From: Novosphingobium sp.
GTDB lineage: Bacteria; Pseudomonadota; Alphaproteobacteria; Sphingomonadales; Sphingomonadaceae
Assembly: GCA_030697365.1 (NCBI GenBank)
Contig: JAUYQH010000061.1
Coordinates: 51,687-115,686, forward strand
Reading direction: 5' to 3'
Length of the DNA: 64,000 bases
The first letter of the stretch is position 1, and the number at the start of each line of letters is the position of its first letter. This document shows, in pieces, positions 8,948 to 17,548 of this stretch. Below the pieces are notes generated by a model. That model was not told the DNA's origin, did not search any database, and was given only the letters and a program-made list of their open reading frames with translations. The position numbers and the translations under genes are program-made.

Positions 8948-9594
8948 GGCAACACCACATATTCTGGAGGCGCTGCCGGTTGCGTTTCGAACGGCGAATT
9001 CGATGTGGGCTCGGGCGCGCTCAGCGGGATTTGCTCCGGCGCGGCTTGCGGCATGCCTGATGCAGCCATCGCCGGGGGCATCGCTGCGGGCGATTTCATT
9101 TTTACCAGCTGGGCAAGGTCGGCGACCACTTCCATCGTCACATCGGGAACGGACGCGGCAACCACCGCTTCGCCCACCAGCACAACCTGGCCGTCCGCCG
9201 CCCGCTTCTTGAGCACGCTATCGAGCGCGCCCATGAACGCGCGGGTCCGCGCGGTAAGCTGATCGGGGGGCGTGCCCGAGCGGGCCTCGGCGGTCACGAA
9301 GTCGTTGACGATCGCGGCAAGACGGACCGAGACGACGCGACGGTCCTCGAGCGCGAAGATTTTCGCCGTCGCCCACATACCCCAGATCCCAGCGGCGAGC
9401 GCCGCCGCCAACAGGGCAAGCTGCGAATAGGTCAGTCCGGCAAAACGCGCGGGCTTGCCGACAAACGGGACAATCGCGGGAGTGACCCCCGCAGGGAATG
9501 AGTTCAGCTGATCGCGCACCGGCGCATGGCCCTCAAAGCCTTCGCCGTGAGCCTCGAATGGAAGCTCGCCTTCAATTCGTGATGGTCGGTCCAT
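8944..9594 (-). CDS. trbI: TrbI-like F-type conjugation protein
   Basis: The 216-residue protein has one membrane helix near residues 54-75 after a soluble N-terminal part of about 50 residues. A TrbI_Ftype-like region follows, including DQLTARTRAFMGALD and VVLVGEAVVAASVPDVT. The tail is rich in Pro and Ala. F TrbI is an inner-membrane protein that influences pilus retraction. At 216 residues it is longer than F TrbI (128), mainly because of N- and C-terminal extensions. It overlaps the peptidase downstream and the small membrane protein upstream. Confidence 0.82.
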   Translation of the reverse strand: MDRPSRIEGELPFEAHGEGFEGHAPVRDQLNSFPAGVTPAIVPFVGKPARFAGLTYSQLALLAAALAAGIWGMWATAKIFALEDRRVVSVRLAAIVNDFVTAEARSGTPPDQLTARTRAFMGALDSVLKKRAADGQVVLVGEAVVAASVPDVTMEVVADLAQLVKMKSPAAMPPAMAASGMPQAAPEQIPLSAPEPTSNSPFETQPAAPPEYVVLP

Positions 9595-9979
9595 CGGTCC
9601 CTCCCAAGAAAATGGCCATCAGCGCCTTGCGCCGGAAGAAAGCTGTCACGGCAAAGACGATCGCGGCGGCGATCAGCAGCTGCCCGTCGAAGGCGGCGCG
9701 GCGCAGCGGCTCTGCCGCCAGGTAATGCCGCGCGAGGAGATCGAACTGCTCGAAAAACCCCGCCAACGTGCCGTTACCCGCCGCCACGAACAGCGCGACG
9801 AACACGCCGCCGACGATCAGCGCGGTCGTTGCCAGCCATCCCGACATCGCCAGCAATGCGTAAAGGACGCCTGGAATTGATAGCTTTTGCTCGCGCGCCG
9901 CGAGCCGCTGCTGATGCAAGGCGCGCTCATAGCCGCGGTCCACCGCGGCCGATCGAGGGCTGGCAAGTTCGGGGCTCAT
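9572..9979 (-). CDS. Tra operon membrane protein of unknown function
   Basis: The start at 9979 (MSPELASPRSAAV) overlaps the traC stop by ATGA, giving 135 residues. Two long hydrophobic segments (about residues 38-65 and 98-118) flank a short soluble loop, and the N-terminus is basic. I recognise no named family. Its place between traC and trbI is where F carries small genes, but there is no sequence reason to equate them. It is probably an inner-membrane accessory of the transfer apparatus. Confidence 0.55.
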   Translation of the reverse strand: MSPELASPRSAAVDRGYERALHQQRLAAREQKLSIPGVLYALLAMSGWLATTALIVGGVFVALFVAAGNGTLAGFFEQFDLLARHYLAAEPLRRAAFDGQLLIAAAIVFAVTAFFRRKALMAIFLGGTDGPTITN

Positions 9980-12558
9980 TCGGCGGCCACCGCGAACGGC
10001 GCCTCCTGTCCCGCGCTCCACTGCGTGGGGTCGTCGGGATAGGCGACCCGCTCGATCGCTGCCTCCATCGGCAAACCTTGCGCCACCAGCGCCTCGATGT
10101 CGGCGAAGACCTTCGGGCTCGACGAGTAGATCGTCGCTGAATACGGGTCGAGCACGAGCCGGCCGACGGCGAGCGTTTCAGGGCCCTTTATCATCACATC
10201 CGAATATTCGACGCCGTTGCGCTTGAGGCTGCGCATCAACGTTTCGGTCGAGGCCGACATCTCGAAGCGGTCATGCTTCATGAAATCGGAGATCGATTCG
10301 GGCTTTTGCTGAAGGATCAGAAACCAGTCGCTGTTTTCGAGCGCCGCCACCGAGCCTTCGGATTTGTAATAGTCGTTGAGCGATTGCGTAGCGGTGATCA
10401 GCGACGCGCCGTATTTGCGACAGGTGCGGGCATAGGTTTCGACGAACTCGGCCATCGCCCCGCCCTTGAGCATCTGCCAGGCTTCATCCATGATCAGCGC
10501 CTTGCGGCGCGCGCGGTCGAGCTTGCGCATCGACTGCGACGACATGAACATGATCGCGGTGAGCACGACCGCGCGCAGCTCTTCACGGCTCGACAGGTCC
10601 GACAGCTCGAACACGGTCAGATCGGCGTTCAGTTTGAAGGTGGCTTCGCCGTCGAAAAACTTGCCGTAAGTGCCGCTGGTCCCGAACGGCAGCATCGACA
10701 CCGCGAGGCTGCGCGAGAGGCCGTCTTCGTTGGCCATCAATCCGGCGATGACATCGTCGACCGCGCCATTGCGGCCCTTCTCGCTCCACACCGCGTTGAC
10801 GACGCCGTCGATCAGTCCGCGTTCGGTGTCATTGAGCCGGTCGATGTGCCGCGCCATCTGACTGACCATGGCTTTGAGCATCGACAGGCAATCGAGCTTG
10901 TAGTCGTCGTCGTCCTCAGCCGCGTCGGCGTCGATCATCGAGAACGGGTTGATGCAGAAGCCCGACGAGAGCGTGAACTCGATGAACGCTCCGCCCTGGA
11001 GCTTGCACGAATGCTCGAAGCTGCGTCCATCGTCGATGACGATGACATTCGCAGCCGCACCGCACAGCGCCGAACACAGCTCCTGCAACGCCACCGACTT
11101 GCCCGATCCCGACTTGCCGAACACGGCTACATTGTGATTGCCCGCCGCATTCTCGAACGGCGACCAGAAGAACGGCTCGCCGCGCCTGCCAATCAGCAGC
11201 AGATGGGGGGTGTCGCCGCCTTTGTACTCGCCCTGGAACGGCGCGAGGTTGGCGGCTGTCGTCGTGAGCATGGTGCGCATCCGCTTCATGCGCTCGAGAT
11301 CGCGGCCCAGGCCCGACGCGATCGTCATCGGCAGACAGGCCAGGAAGCCGACCATCTGCATGTGCTTCTCGTTGTGGAGATCCCACCCGCACGCCTTGTA
11401 CATCGATTTGAGGATGCGTTCGTTGGTCTCGCCCCTGCCCTTGGGGCTGAACGCGGTCACCCCGTAGAATGCGCGCACCAGTTTGTTCCCCTGGCGCAGT
11501 TCTTCCTGAATGTGCTGCCACTCGACGCTTTGTTCCTTGAGCTGCGGCAGAAACCGCGCCGACTTGGAATCGGCCAGGCTCGAGGTCCGCATGAACTTGT
11601 AGGCCGCCTTGTTCTGCGAGGCGGTCGCATCGGGATAGATCAGGCAAAGCGTGGTCGCGACCGGGCACGGCAGGCGCAGCTTGTCGGTGAACAGATCGCC
11701 GATCAGACGCGCACAATCCCACGGCGCCCAGCGCGGCGGCAGGTTGCGAACCGCATAGGAGCGCACCTCGAAATTGTCGGGATACATATCGCCGATCTCG
11801 GGAATGCCGTCCTTGTCGACACCGGTGGCGCGCAGCCGCTCTGTCCGGAATTCGAGCCGGTCGGGGAAGTGACGCACTTCCATGTCGCGCCGGACCGCCT
11901 GGTCGGCAATCGGGTCGAAGGCGTTGTAGGCCACCGGATCGTCGCCCGCCGCGGTCGTCGGCGAGGTGATGTCGTCAATCAGCGCCAGCAGATTTACCGG
12001 GTCGATTACCCGCGACGGCACATCGATCGAGCGCAGCGCGGACTGGATCGTCTCGGCCAGCGCTACCAGCTCATCATCGCCGACACTGAGCGCATCGGGA
12101 ATTCCGATCGAGATGATGAGCCGGAAATGCCTCAGATGAAACGGCGCATCCTTGGAGAGCGAGGTCCACACGCCCGACGACAGATAGTCGGTGCGGTGCT
12201 TGGCGATTCGCTCGTAGATGCCTGCGGCCCAATAGCGCGGCACGAACCATTCGGAGAGTTTGGCGCCGACCCGCGACGAGGCGAAGTTGACGATCTGGAT
12301 GACCGCGCCGGGAGGCACCCCCTCCCCCAGCGCCTGCGCGATAATGTCGGCCGAGCGCTCGTCGGCGCCGACCATCGGCGCCAGCTCGAAGGCAATTTCG
12401 CGCGCGCTGGCATTATGGAAGATCTGCGTTTTGCTGTCGAAACTGCGATAGGGAAGCCAATGCGAAAGCATCGGCACGGTCGGATCGGGCCGGCCTTTCT
12501 CGCCGCGGGCGCCGTCACCGACTACGGTATCGAGAAGCCAGGTCACGATACCCATCAC
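9976..12558 (-). CDS. traC: TraC, T4SS assembly ATPase (VirB4 family)
   Basis: The 860-residue cytoplasmic ATPase powers pilus assembly. Walker A is GKSGSGKS near residue 480, and Walker B is ALIMDEAWQ near residue 690. It also has the family-typical RTCRKYGASLITATQSLND stretch. The length matches F TraC (876). The start at 12558 overlaps the traV stop by 4 bases. No truncation or frameshift is visible. The large plus-strand ORF 10273-12756 is its antisense shadow. Confidence 0.96.
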   Translation of the reverse strand: MMGIVTWLLDTVVGDGARGEKGRPDPTVPMLSHWLPYRSFDSKTQIFHNASAREIAFELAPMVGADERSADIIAQALGEGVPPGAVIQIVNFASSRVGAKLSEWFVPRYWAAGIYERIAKHRTDYLSSGVWTSLSKDAPFHLRHFRLIISIGIPDALSVGDDELVALAETIQSALRSIDVPSRVIDPVNLLALIDDITSPTTAAGDDPVAYNAFDPIADQAVRRDMEVRHFPDRLEFRTERLRATGVDKDGIPEIGDMYPDNFEVRSYAVRNLPPRWAPWDCARLIGDLFTDKLRLPCPVATTLCLIYPDATASQNKAAYKFMRTSSLADSKSARFLPQLKEQSVEWQHIQEELRQGNKLVRAFYGVTAFSPKGRGETNERILKSMYKACGWDLHNEKHMQMVGFLACLPMTIASGLGRDLERMKRMRTMLTTTAANLAPFQGEYKGGDTPHLLLIGRRGEPFFWSPFENAAGNHNVAVFGKSGSGKSVALQELCSALCGAAANVIVIDDGRSFEHSCKLQGGAFIEFTLSSGFCINPFSMIDADAAEDDDDYKLDCLSMLKAMVSQMARHIDRLNDTERGLIDGVVNAVWSEKGRNGAVDDVIAGLMANEDGLSRSLAVSMLPFGTSGTYGKFFDGEATFKLNADLTVFELSDLSSREELRAVVLTAIMFMSSQSMRKLDRARRKALIMDEAWQMLKGGAMAEFVETYARTCRKYGASLITATQSLNDYYKSEGSVAALENSDWFLILQQKPESISDFMKHDRFEMSASTETLMRSLKRNGVEYSDVMIKGPETLAVGRLVLDPYSATIYSSSPKVFADIEALVAQGLPMEAAIERVAYPDDPTQWSAGQEAPFAVAAE

Positions 12559-13616
12559 GGGTTGACCCCAGACACCGGGAACAGCGACGGTCGATTGGTT
12601 GCAGCCGTACCGGCGGCTTGGCTCGGACTCTTCACTGAGGGTGCTTCGCCCGGAGCTGCAGCCACAGGTGGCCCCGCCACCGGCGACGCCCGCAGCCGCT
12701 CCGCAACCTGGGCGCGAATGGACTCCAGAGGATTTGAGGCTCCGCCGACCGTTTGAGGCGGTAACGAATAACTGACCGCCGCCATTGTGGAACTGGCGTT
12801 CGCCGAACTAGATCCAGCACTTGGGGCAGCCGCGAGATCGGCGCGAACGCGCCTTCTCGAGGACATCCGCGATAACCGCACCGGATTGGCTACGGGATCG
12901 GGAAAACGGACTTCCGGCGCGGCCGAAGCCAGTTCGCCGAGGCTACGAACCGGGCCGTCCGCCAGCTGCTCCAGCGGTTCCTGAAGCGTCATCGTCGAGG
13001 TTCGCGCCGCTGGCGCCGCTGAAGCGTTGGTCCACACCGCGCGCTCGACTACAGCATGGATTGCCGTGGTCTCACGATAGCGTCCCGCCCGGTCTATGTG
13101 CGCGGGAAACACGATCCGAAGCACCTTTTCGCCCGATCGCACCGGCTCGCTGGCCGAGGTGCGGATCATGCGGGGCGTATCCGACGGCGGTGCCGAGTAG
13201 GGTCCGGCCGGGATGACGCTCTCATCCCCGCCGATCAGCGCAAGCGCAGCATCGTCGATGGTCGATGTCGGCGCGCAAATGCCGTCGGGAGCCCGGCACG
13301 AAAAATTACCCTGAATATTGCCGCCCAGCGAAGTGCAGCCACCGAGAGAAACGCTCGCGGCCAAAACCGCCCCCGCCCCCAGACCCCGCCGAAACAAAGA
13401 GCGCTCGCGGCCGCTGGGAAAACGGGAATTGCGTCCGCGCGATACGGGAAGCGAGCCCGACGGCAGTCCTTCGCCGAACGCTGCGGCTGCGTTCCACAGA
13501 GCAATCCCCTGGGCAACAGTGATGAGCTCGGGGCCGACCCGGACACGGGCACCGGTCCGCTTGGCGAGCGCGCGATTGAGCGAAGCCATCTCGTGTGATG
13601 TCAGCCAGACGCTCAT
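12555..13616 (-). CDS. traV: TraV-like outer-membrane lipoprotein with N-terminal extension
   Basis: The 353-residue frame contains a lipobox (SVSLGGC) preceded by a hydrophobic stretch. After it come the TraV-like CRAPDGICAP cysteines and a long Ser/Ala/Pro-rich region. TraV is the VirB7-like lipoprotein of the outer-membrane core complex with TraB and TraK. The lipobox sits about 93 residues from the first Met, which is far too late for a signal peptide. Either the annotated start is wrong (a TTG start just before FRRGLGAGAVLA is possible), or the first 75 residues are a separate domain. The overlap of 13613-13616 with the DsbC-like gene favours the long start. Confidence 0.78.
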   Translation of the reverse strand: MSVWLTSHEMASLNRALAKRTGARVRVGPELITVAQGIALWNAAAAFGEGLPSGSLPVSRGRNSRFPSGRERSLFRRGLGAGAVLAASVSLGGCTSLGGNIQGNFSCRAPDGICAPTSTIDDAALALIGGDESVIPAGPYSAPPSDTPRMIRTSASEPVRSGEKVLRIVFPAHIDRAGRYRETTAIHAVVERAVWTNASAAPAARTSTMTLQEPLEQLADGPVRSLGELASAAPEVRFPDPVANPVRLSRMSSRRRVRADLAAAPSAGSSSANASSTMAAVSYSLPPQTVGGASNPLESIRAQVAERLRASPVAGPPVAAAPGEAPSVKSPSQAAGTAATNRPSLFPVSGVNP

Positions 13617-14473
13617 GATTTTGCTCCGTTCAACCAGGCAACGAGGACTTCCTTCGAGCGAAAACCCTGCAGGACGGCGCCGTCCGAACGGACGATGACG
13701 GGTGTGCCGGTAAAGCCGTGGGCCCGTGCGAAGCGCTCATTGGCGTCGAGCCCCGAGGTATCGCAGGTCGCTTCAGCCGGCGTTTCGCCCGCGTATGCCC
13801 GGCGCAGAGCGCGCACCCGATCCTTGGCGCACAGCACCCGCTCGGAGAGCGCACGCGAGCCGAGTACCGAAATTGGGCGCTCGCTGACGGTTACGTTCAT
13901 CGTCTCAAGGGTGTTGGTGAGCGCGCGGCAGTAGCTGCAGCGAAAATCGGTGAAGATCGTGACGCGCTGGCCACCACTGCCCCACTCGATCGCTCCGTTC
14001 GCCGGCAATCCGGCCAGCGATACCGATTGCTGAGCGCCCACGTCCCCGGCCACCGCTGCGGCTTTGCGGACCGGATAGTCGCGCGCAACCGGCATTCCGG
14101 CCTGAGCCGACGCGAGCGCGTCACCCTCGCCATCATCCTCCGCTTCCTGCCTCCGCGATGCGCCGCCCAGCAGCGCCTCGGGATTGATCTCAAGCAGCCG
14201 TGCGGAGGTCAGATCCTGGCGCGTCTCCATATCGTAGAGGTGACCGACGATGAGATAGCGCGCGCTCTTGTCGACATAGAACAACGACTTTCCGGCAGTG
14301 ACCTCGCAAAGCCCTTCCACCGTGGCACAATCGATCTTGGCGACTTCGGTTTTCGGCAAACGGTCCTTGAGCGCGGCTGCGACCGCAGTGTCCGCAGGCG
14401 TGCTCGACGCCGCGGTGCCTGCCAGGACCATCGCCATCAGGCCGCCTGCTTTTGTCCACCCTAACCATGTCAT
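13613..14473 (-). CDS. DsbC-like thiol:disulfide interchange protein of the transfer operon
   Basis: The start is taken at the ATG at 14473 (MTWLGWTKAGG), which has a GGGAGG ribosome site upstream and a signal peptide, giving 286 residues. The N-terminal DsbC-type dimerisation domain is recognisable (KIDCATVEGLCEV then RYLIVGHLYDMETRQDLT). The C-terminal thioredoxin domain has the active site CSYC and a cis-Pro segment GTPVIV. It is a periplasmic isomerase that probably corrects disulfides in the Cys-rich TraN, TraU and TraH. DsbC-type genes (trbB in F) are common in F-like operons. Confidence 0.9.
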   Translation of the reverse strand: MTWLGWTKAGGLMAMVLAGTAASSTPADTAVAAALKDRLPKTEVAKIDCATVEGLCEVTAGKSLFYVDKSARYLIVGHLYDMETRQDLTSARLLEINPEALLGGASRRQEAEDDGEGDALASAQAGMPVARDYPVRKAAAVAGDVGAQQSVSLAGLPANGAIEWGSGGQRVTIFTDFRCSYCRALTNTLETMNVTVSERPISVLGSRALSERVLCAKDRVRALRRAYAGETPAEATCDTSGLDANERFARAHGFTGTPVIVRSDGAVLQGFRSKEVLVAWLNGAKS

Positions 14474-14501
14474 GATTGCTGGCCTCCCATTGTCGGTTGC
14501 G

Positions 14502-15827
14502 TCAGTTGCGGACGAACGCGCCGTCGAGAAACACGATCTCGACATCGATGCCGGTCGGCATCTCGATCACCGGCTGATATTGCTCGGCGCGCTCGATCAG
14601 ATATTTGCTGACCGTGTCGGCGGCCGAACTCACGCCTTCGCCAACGCCGCCCTGCAGGATTTCGCCCGCACCAAGCTGCGGACGCTTGCCATTGACGCTG
14701 ACGTTGCTGCCTTGGAACAGGCTGTTGGTGTTGGCCGAGAAGCCCCGCCCGAATCCGCCAGCGAGGCCTGCAAGAAATGCCTGGGTAATCAGGCTTCCTT
14801 CGCGGCTGACGACGCGCCCGCGAACCCCCGATTTGCCGGCAAAGGCGATGAACCCTTTGACCTCGCTGACCGCGTAGCGGCCGCCCGGTTGCGCGCAGGT
14901 CATGCGCTGCAGCTTTACATAGACCTTCTCGGACGAAAGGTCGCCGCGCGCCGCGCCGTTGATCAGACAGCCCTGAATTTTCGTCGTCAGAACCCGGCCA
15001 TTATCCGCCACAGATCGCGCGGGGCCGGTGATACGCAGCACCACGGGGAGCGGATCGGTCTGCGACGCGACGCCGGTACTCGCGTCCACGCCAACGATCA
15101 CCCGCGCGGTCGCAAAGCTGTTGGCGGGAAGATAATCGGGCGAGTCCGAATAGACCGTCGTCCCCCGTTCGGCCCGCGTTGCATTGCCGCCCGGCCCGCT
15201 GGTGAACGAAACGGTCTTGACCTCGCGCGGCAGCGAAGCAGGGATCAGCGCGGCGGACGGGCCACCGGCTTGCTGGTAGAGCGCAGGCGAGCCAGGCCCA
15301 TAAAGCGCGGTCGGTCCCGGCGGTGAAACGGGCGCAGCTGGCGTGCTCGCGATCTGCGATTTGAGCGCCTCGTTCTCGGTCTGATAGGCCGACAGCACGC
15401 GCTGGCCGTCGGACGACATCGCGCTGTTCTGGCCGCGCAGCGCGTCCATCTCTTTTTGCATCGCCGCCAGTTGGGCCGCTTGGCCATCGACCCCGCGCAA
15501 GCGATTGTCGGTCGAATCGAAGCGGTTCTCGGACCGCGCCATCCACTCCTGTTCGCTCATGTTGCGGTTGACGAGATCGCCGGTCGCGACCCTGATTTCC
15601 TTGGCCTGCGAGGCCTCCATACCCACGGGCACCGCGTCGCCGCCGAAGATCCACCAGCAGGAACTCACCAGCGCTATTGCGGCCGCCCCGCCCAGCAGGA
15701 GTTGCTGCTTCTTGCGCGCTGCATCGTTGACGGACATCGCCTGGCCGATCGGCGACATACCATCGTCATCGCCGTCGATGCTATCATCGGATAGAGTTTG
15801 CTGCTTGAGCCTTCCAAAGAGTTTCAT
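14502..15827 (-). CDS. traB: TraB, T4SS core-complex protein (VirB10 family)
   Basis: The 441-residue protein has a short cytoplasmic N-terminus, one membrane helix (about residues 45-63), a coiled-coil-prone segment (QAAQLAAMQKEMDAL, about 117-160), a Pro-rich stretch, and the C-terminal VirB10 beta-barrel domain (residues about 215-440, ending with IDVEIVFLDGAFVRN). TraB spans the envelope and links the inner-membrane energising proteins to the TraV/TraK ring. The start overlaps the traK stop by 4 bases. Confidence 0.94.
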   Translation of the reverse strand: MKLFGRLKQQTLSDDSIDGDDDGMSPIGQAMSVNDAARKKQQLLLGGAAAIALVSSCWWIFGGDAVPVGMEASQAKEIRVATGDLVNRNMSEQEWMARSENRFDSTDNRLRGVDGQAAQLAAMQKEMDALRGQNSAMSSDGQRVLSAYQTENEALKSQIASTPAAPVSPPGPTALYGPGSPALYQQAGGPSAALIPASLPREVKTVSFTSGPGGNATRAERGTTVYSDSPDYLPANSFATARVIVGVDASTGVASQTDPLPVVLRITGPARSVADNGRVLTTKIQGCLINGAARGDLSSEKVYVKLQRMTCAQPGGRYAVSEVKGFIAFAGKSGVRGRVVSREGSLITQAFLAGLAGGFGRGFSANTNSLFQGSNVSVNGKRPQLGAGEILQGGVGEGVSSAADTVSKYLIERAEQYQPVIEMPTGIDVEIVFLDGAFVRN

Positions 15828-16630
15828 TCGCTTTCTCCCGCCGGCAGCACGATGTAGGCAGTGGTGGACGCCCCCGGCGCGAGGTTCGGCTCGGCGATCG
15901 TGATCGCCACGGCGTTCGACGGGGCAACGACACCTTCGGTAAGCACCCTCGGCGCGCGGGCATTGTTCTCGATCCGGATGACCTTGCCGATGAGCGTCGG
16001 CCCCCGATATTCAGCGATCATCTGGACCTTGAGATCGCCCACGTGGACCGCGTTGAGCACCGGCTGACGCATCCGGTAGCCGTCGGGGATGCTGCTCGAA
16101 TACATCGCCTGGACCAGCTTGACCGCCTGTTCCTGTGGATCGGCCGCGGCGGCGATGCGAGTTTCGTCGGGCTTGTCGCCCGCGATCGCGGGGTTGGCGA
16201 CGAATACCTGCTGCGCTTCCTCACCCGTCAGCCGGCAGGCAAACTTGTAGACATAGCCCTTCTTCGACGTCGCAAAGAACGACAAGACTTTCGGCGTGAA
16301 GCCTTCGGGCACCGAAACATAGATGTCGCCGCGAACCGGTTCATTGACGACCGAGAAGTCCTCGCTCGGATTGCCGGTCTGGAGCTTGGAGACGCTGGCG
16401 ATCTCGTCGCCGACCAGGCTGATCCGGGTGAGATCGCGCGAGGAAGCGATGCAATCGATCCGCGAATTGTCCGCCGCCATCAAAGTCTGGTCAGCAAGCG
16501 CGGGAGTGGCAATCGCCAGCGCGCAGACTGCGAAGAGCCCAGTTCCGATGAAACGGCTGCCAAAATCGAAGGGGCGCGACATCAACGCTGTGCCGCACGC
16601 GAGGCCGCATCCGACAACGATCGGACTCAT
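15824..16630 (-). CDS. traK: TraK, T4SS outer-membrane core protein (VirB9/secretin-like)
   Basis: The 268-residue exported protein has a hydrophobic signal region ending around ATPALADQ. The mature part matches the TraK pattern, including FSVVNEPVRGDIYVSVPEGFTP and FACRLTGEEAQQVFV. It forms the outer-membrane ring with TraV and TraB. The start at 16630 overlaps the traE stop and has an AAGGCGG ribosome site; an internal ATG at 16582 would give a more typical signal length. Both remain possible. Confidence 0.92.
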   Translation of the reverse strand: MSPIVVGCGLACGTALMSRPFDFGSRFIGTGLFAVCALAIATPALADQTLMAADNSRIDCIASSRDLTRISLVGDEIASVSKLQTGNPSEDFSVVNEPVRGDIYVSVPEGFTPKVLSFFATSKKGYVYKFACRLTGEEAQQVFVANPAIAGDKPDETRIAAAADPQEQAVKLVQAMYSSSIPDGYRMRQPVLNAVHVGDLKVQMIAEYRGPTLIGKVIRIENNARAPRVLTEGVVAPSNAVAITIAEPNLAPGASTTAYIVLPAGESE

Positions 16631-17202
16631 GACGATACCGCCTTTCTGGGATCGACCTTCTCGACCATGCCGAACTGGACGAGCTTGAGGCTGAGGCCAT
16701 TGTAGACCCAGCCATATCGGAAGGTTTTCTGGTTGGCGGAGACTTCCTGGCGGCCAACCATCGTGTGAAGGACGCCAGTGACTTCGGAGGTCAGTCCGCC
16801 GGGATCGACTTTCATCGATTCAACCGTGAAGAACTGCGCGATGGATGAACCGCGCTGATCATCGACGATCTTCAACAGATCGGCCTTGACCTGGCCGTAG
16901 GCGCTCGGATGGACCATCTCGAGCACCGAGGTCATCCAGTATTCGAGGCTCTGAGGGGTACGGTTGAGCGTGAGAACCGCAGCGTCGCGCGTCACGGCTT
17001 CGAGGTATTCGCGGCTGACGCCCGCGCTCGAAATGGTGAGGGGCGTCCGCAGCACAGGCTGAAGCACAACTTCACGATCGCGCGAGGCGGCGGTGATGCC
17101 GAGAACCGCTGAAAGTCCGGCAAACGCGAGACTTGTCACAAGCAGCATGTTGCGCTGCTTGAGGACGCGCTGCGACTGCGTGTGCGAATATGCAAGATCC
17201 AT
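16627..17202 (-). CDS. traE: TraE, F-type pilus assembly protein (VirB5/VirB8-like)
   Basis: The start at 17202 (MDLAYSHTQSQRVLKQRN) gives 191 residues, close to F TraE (188), and leaves 5 bases after traL; the 239-residue ORF in the track extends upstream through traL. There is one N-terminal membrane helix (about residues 20-40), then a periplasmic domain with VLTLNRTPQSLEYWM and FRYGWVYNGLSLKLVQFG, typical of TraE. It is an inner-membrane-anchored assembly component. Confidence 0.93.
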   Translation of the reverse strand: MDLAYSHTQSQRVLKQRNMLLVTSLAFAGLSAVLGITAASRDREVVLQPVLRTPLTISSAGVSREYLEAVTRDAAVLTLNRTPQSLEYWMTSVLEMVHPSAYGQVKADLLKIVDDQRGSSIAQFFTVESMKVDPGGLTSEVTGVLHTMVGRQEVSANQKTFRYGWVYNGLSLKLVQFGMVEKVDPRKAVSS

Positions 17203-17207
17203 GCGCC

Positions 17208-17495
17208 CTACCCCGCCATCAAACGAAGAAACGAAGGTGGCGTGGCACGAAGCCCCACAAAACCCGCCGGCAAATGCCAGTAAGCCCAATGAAGCAACCA
17301 TGACGCGGCACGACCTGCTTTTGCTTTGCGCAAGCCCCACCAGCACCCAAAACCGAGAATGATCCCAATCAGGATATGCTGCGTCAAAACGCCCCAGATA
17401 AACGGCAAGACCATCGCGATGAACTCATCGAGCGTCCAAAGCCCGATGAGCTCGGGATCGTCGAGCCGTGCTGGAATTGCGTATTTGTCAGCCAT
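17208..17495 (-). CDS. traL: TraL, F-type pilus assembly protein (VirB3-like)
   Basis: The 95-residue protein matches TraL in size and pattern: a soluble start (IPARLDDPELIGLWTLDEF), then two adjacent membrane segments around residues 26-52, and a basic region. It is an inner-membrane component of pilus assembly. A GAAGGTGG-like ribosome site precedes the ATG at 17495. It lies between traA and traE in the canonical F order A-L-E-K-B. Confidence 0.93.
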   Translation of the reverse strand: MADKYAIPARLDDPELIGLWTLDEFIAMVLPFIWGVLTQHILIGIILGFGCWWGLRKAKAGRAASWLLHWAYWHLPAGFVGLRATPPSFLRLMAG

Positions 17496-17518
17496 GTTGC
17501 CACGCCACCTTCGAGGAG

Positions 17519-17543
17519 GCGGCCGTCCCTAGCGGGCGGCCGC
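17519..17543 (-). promoter_or_regulatory. Stem-loop between traA and traL
   Basis: GCGGCCG and CGGCCGC arms plus CCC/GGG form a roughly 10-bp stem with one bulged T and a TAGC loop, directly after the traA stop. There is no T tract, so it is unlikely to be a full terminator. It may protect the traA mRNA 3' end or reduce read-through, allowing more pilin than downstream products. This is inference from structure and position. Confidence 0.5.
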
Positions 17544-17548
17544 TAGGT

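Noticed and set aside
10273-12756. 827-residue plus-strand ORF
   Set aside because: Antisense shadow of traC in GC-rich DNA; Arg/His/Asp-rich, with no domain pattern and no ribosome site.
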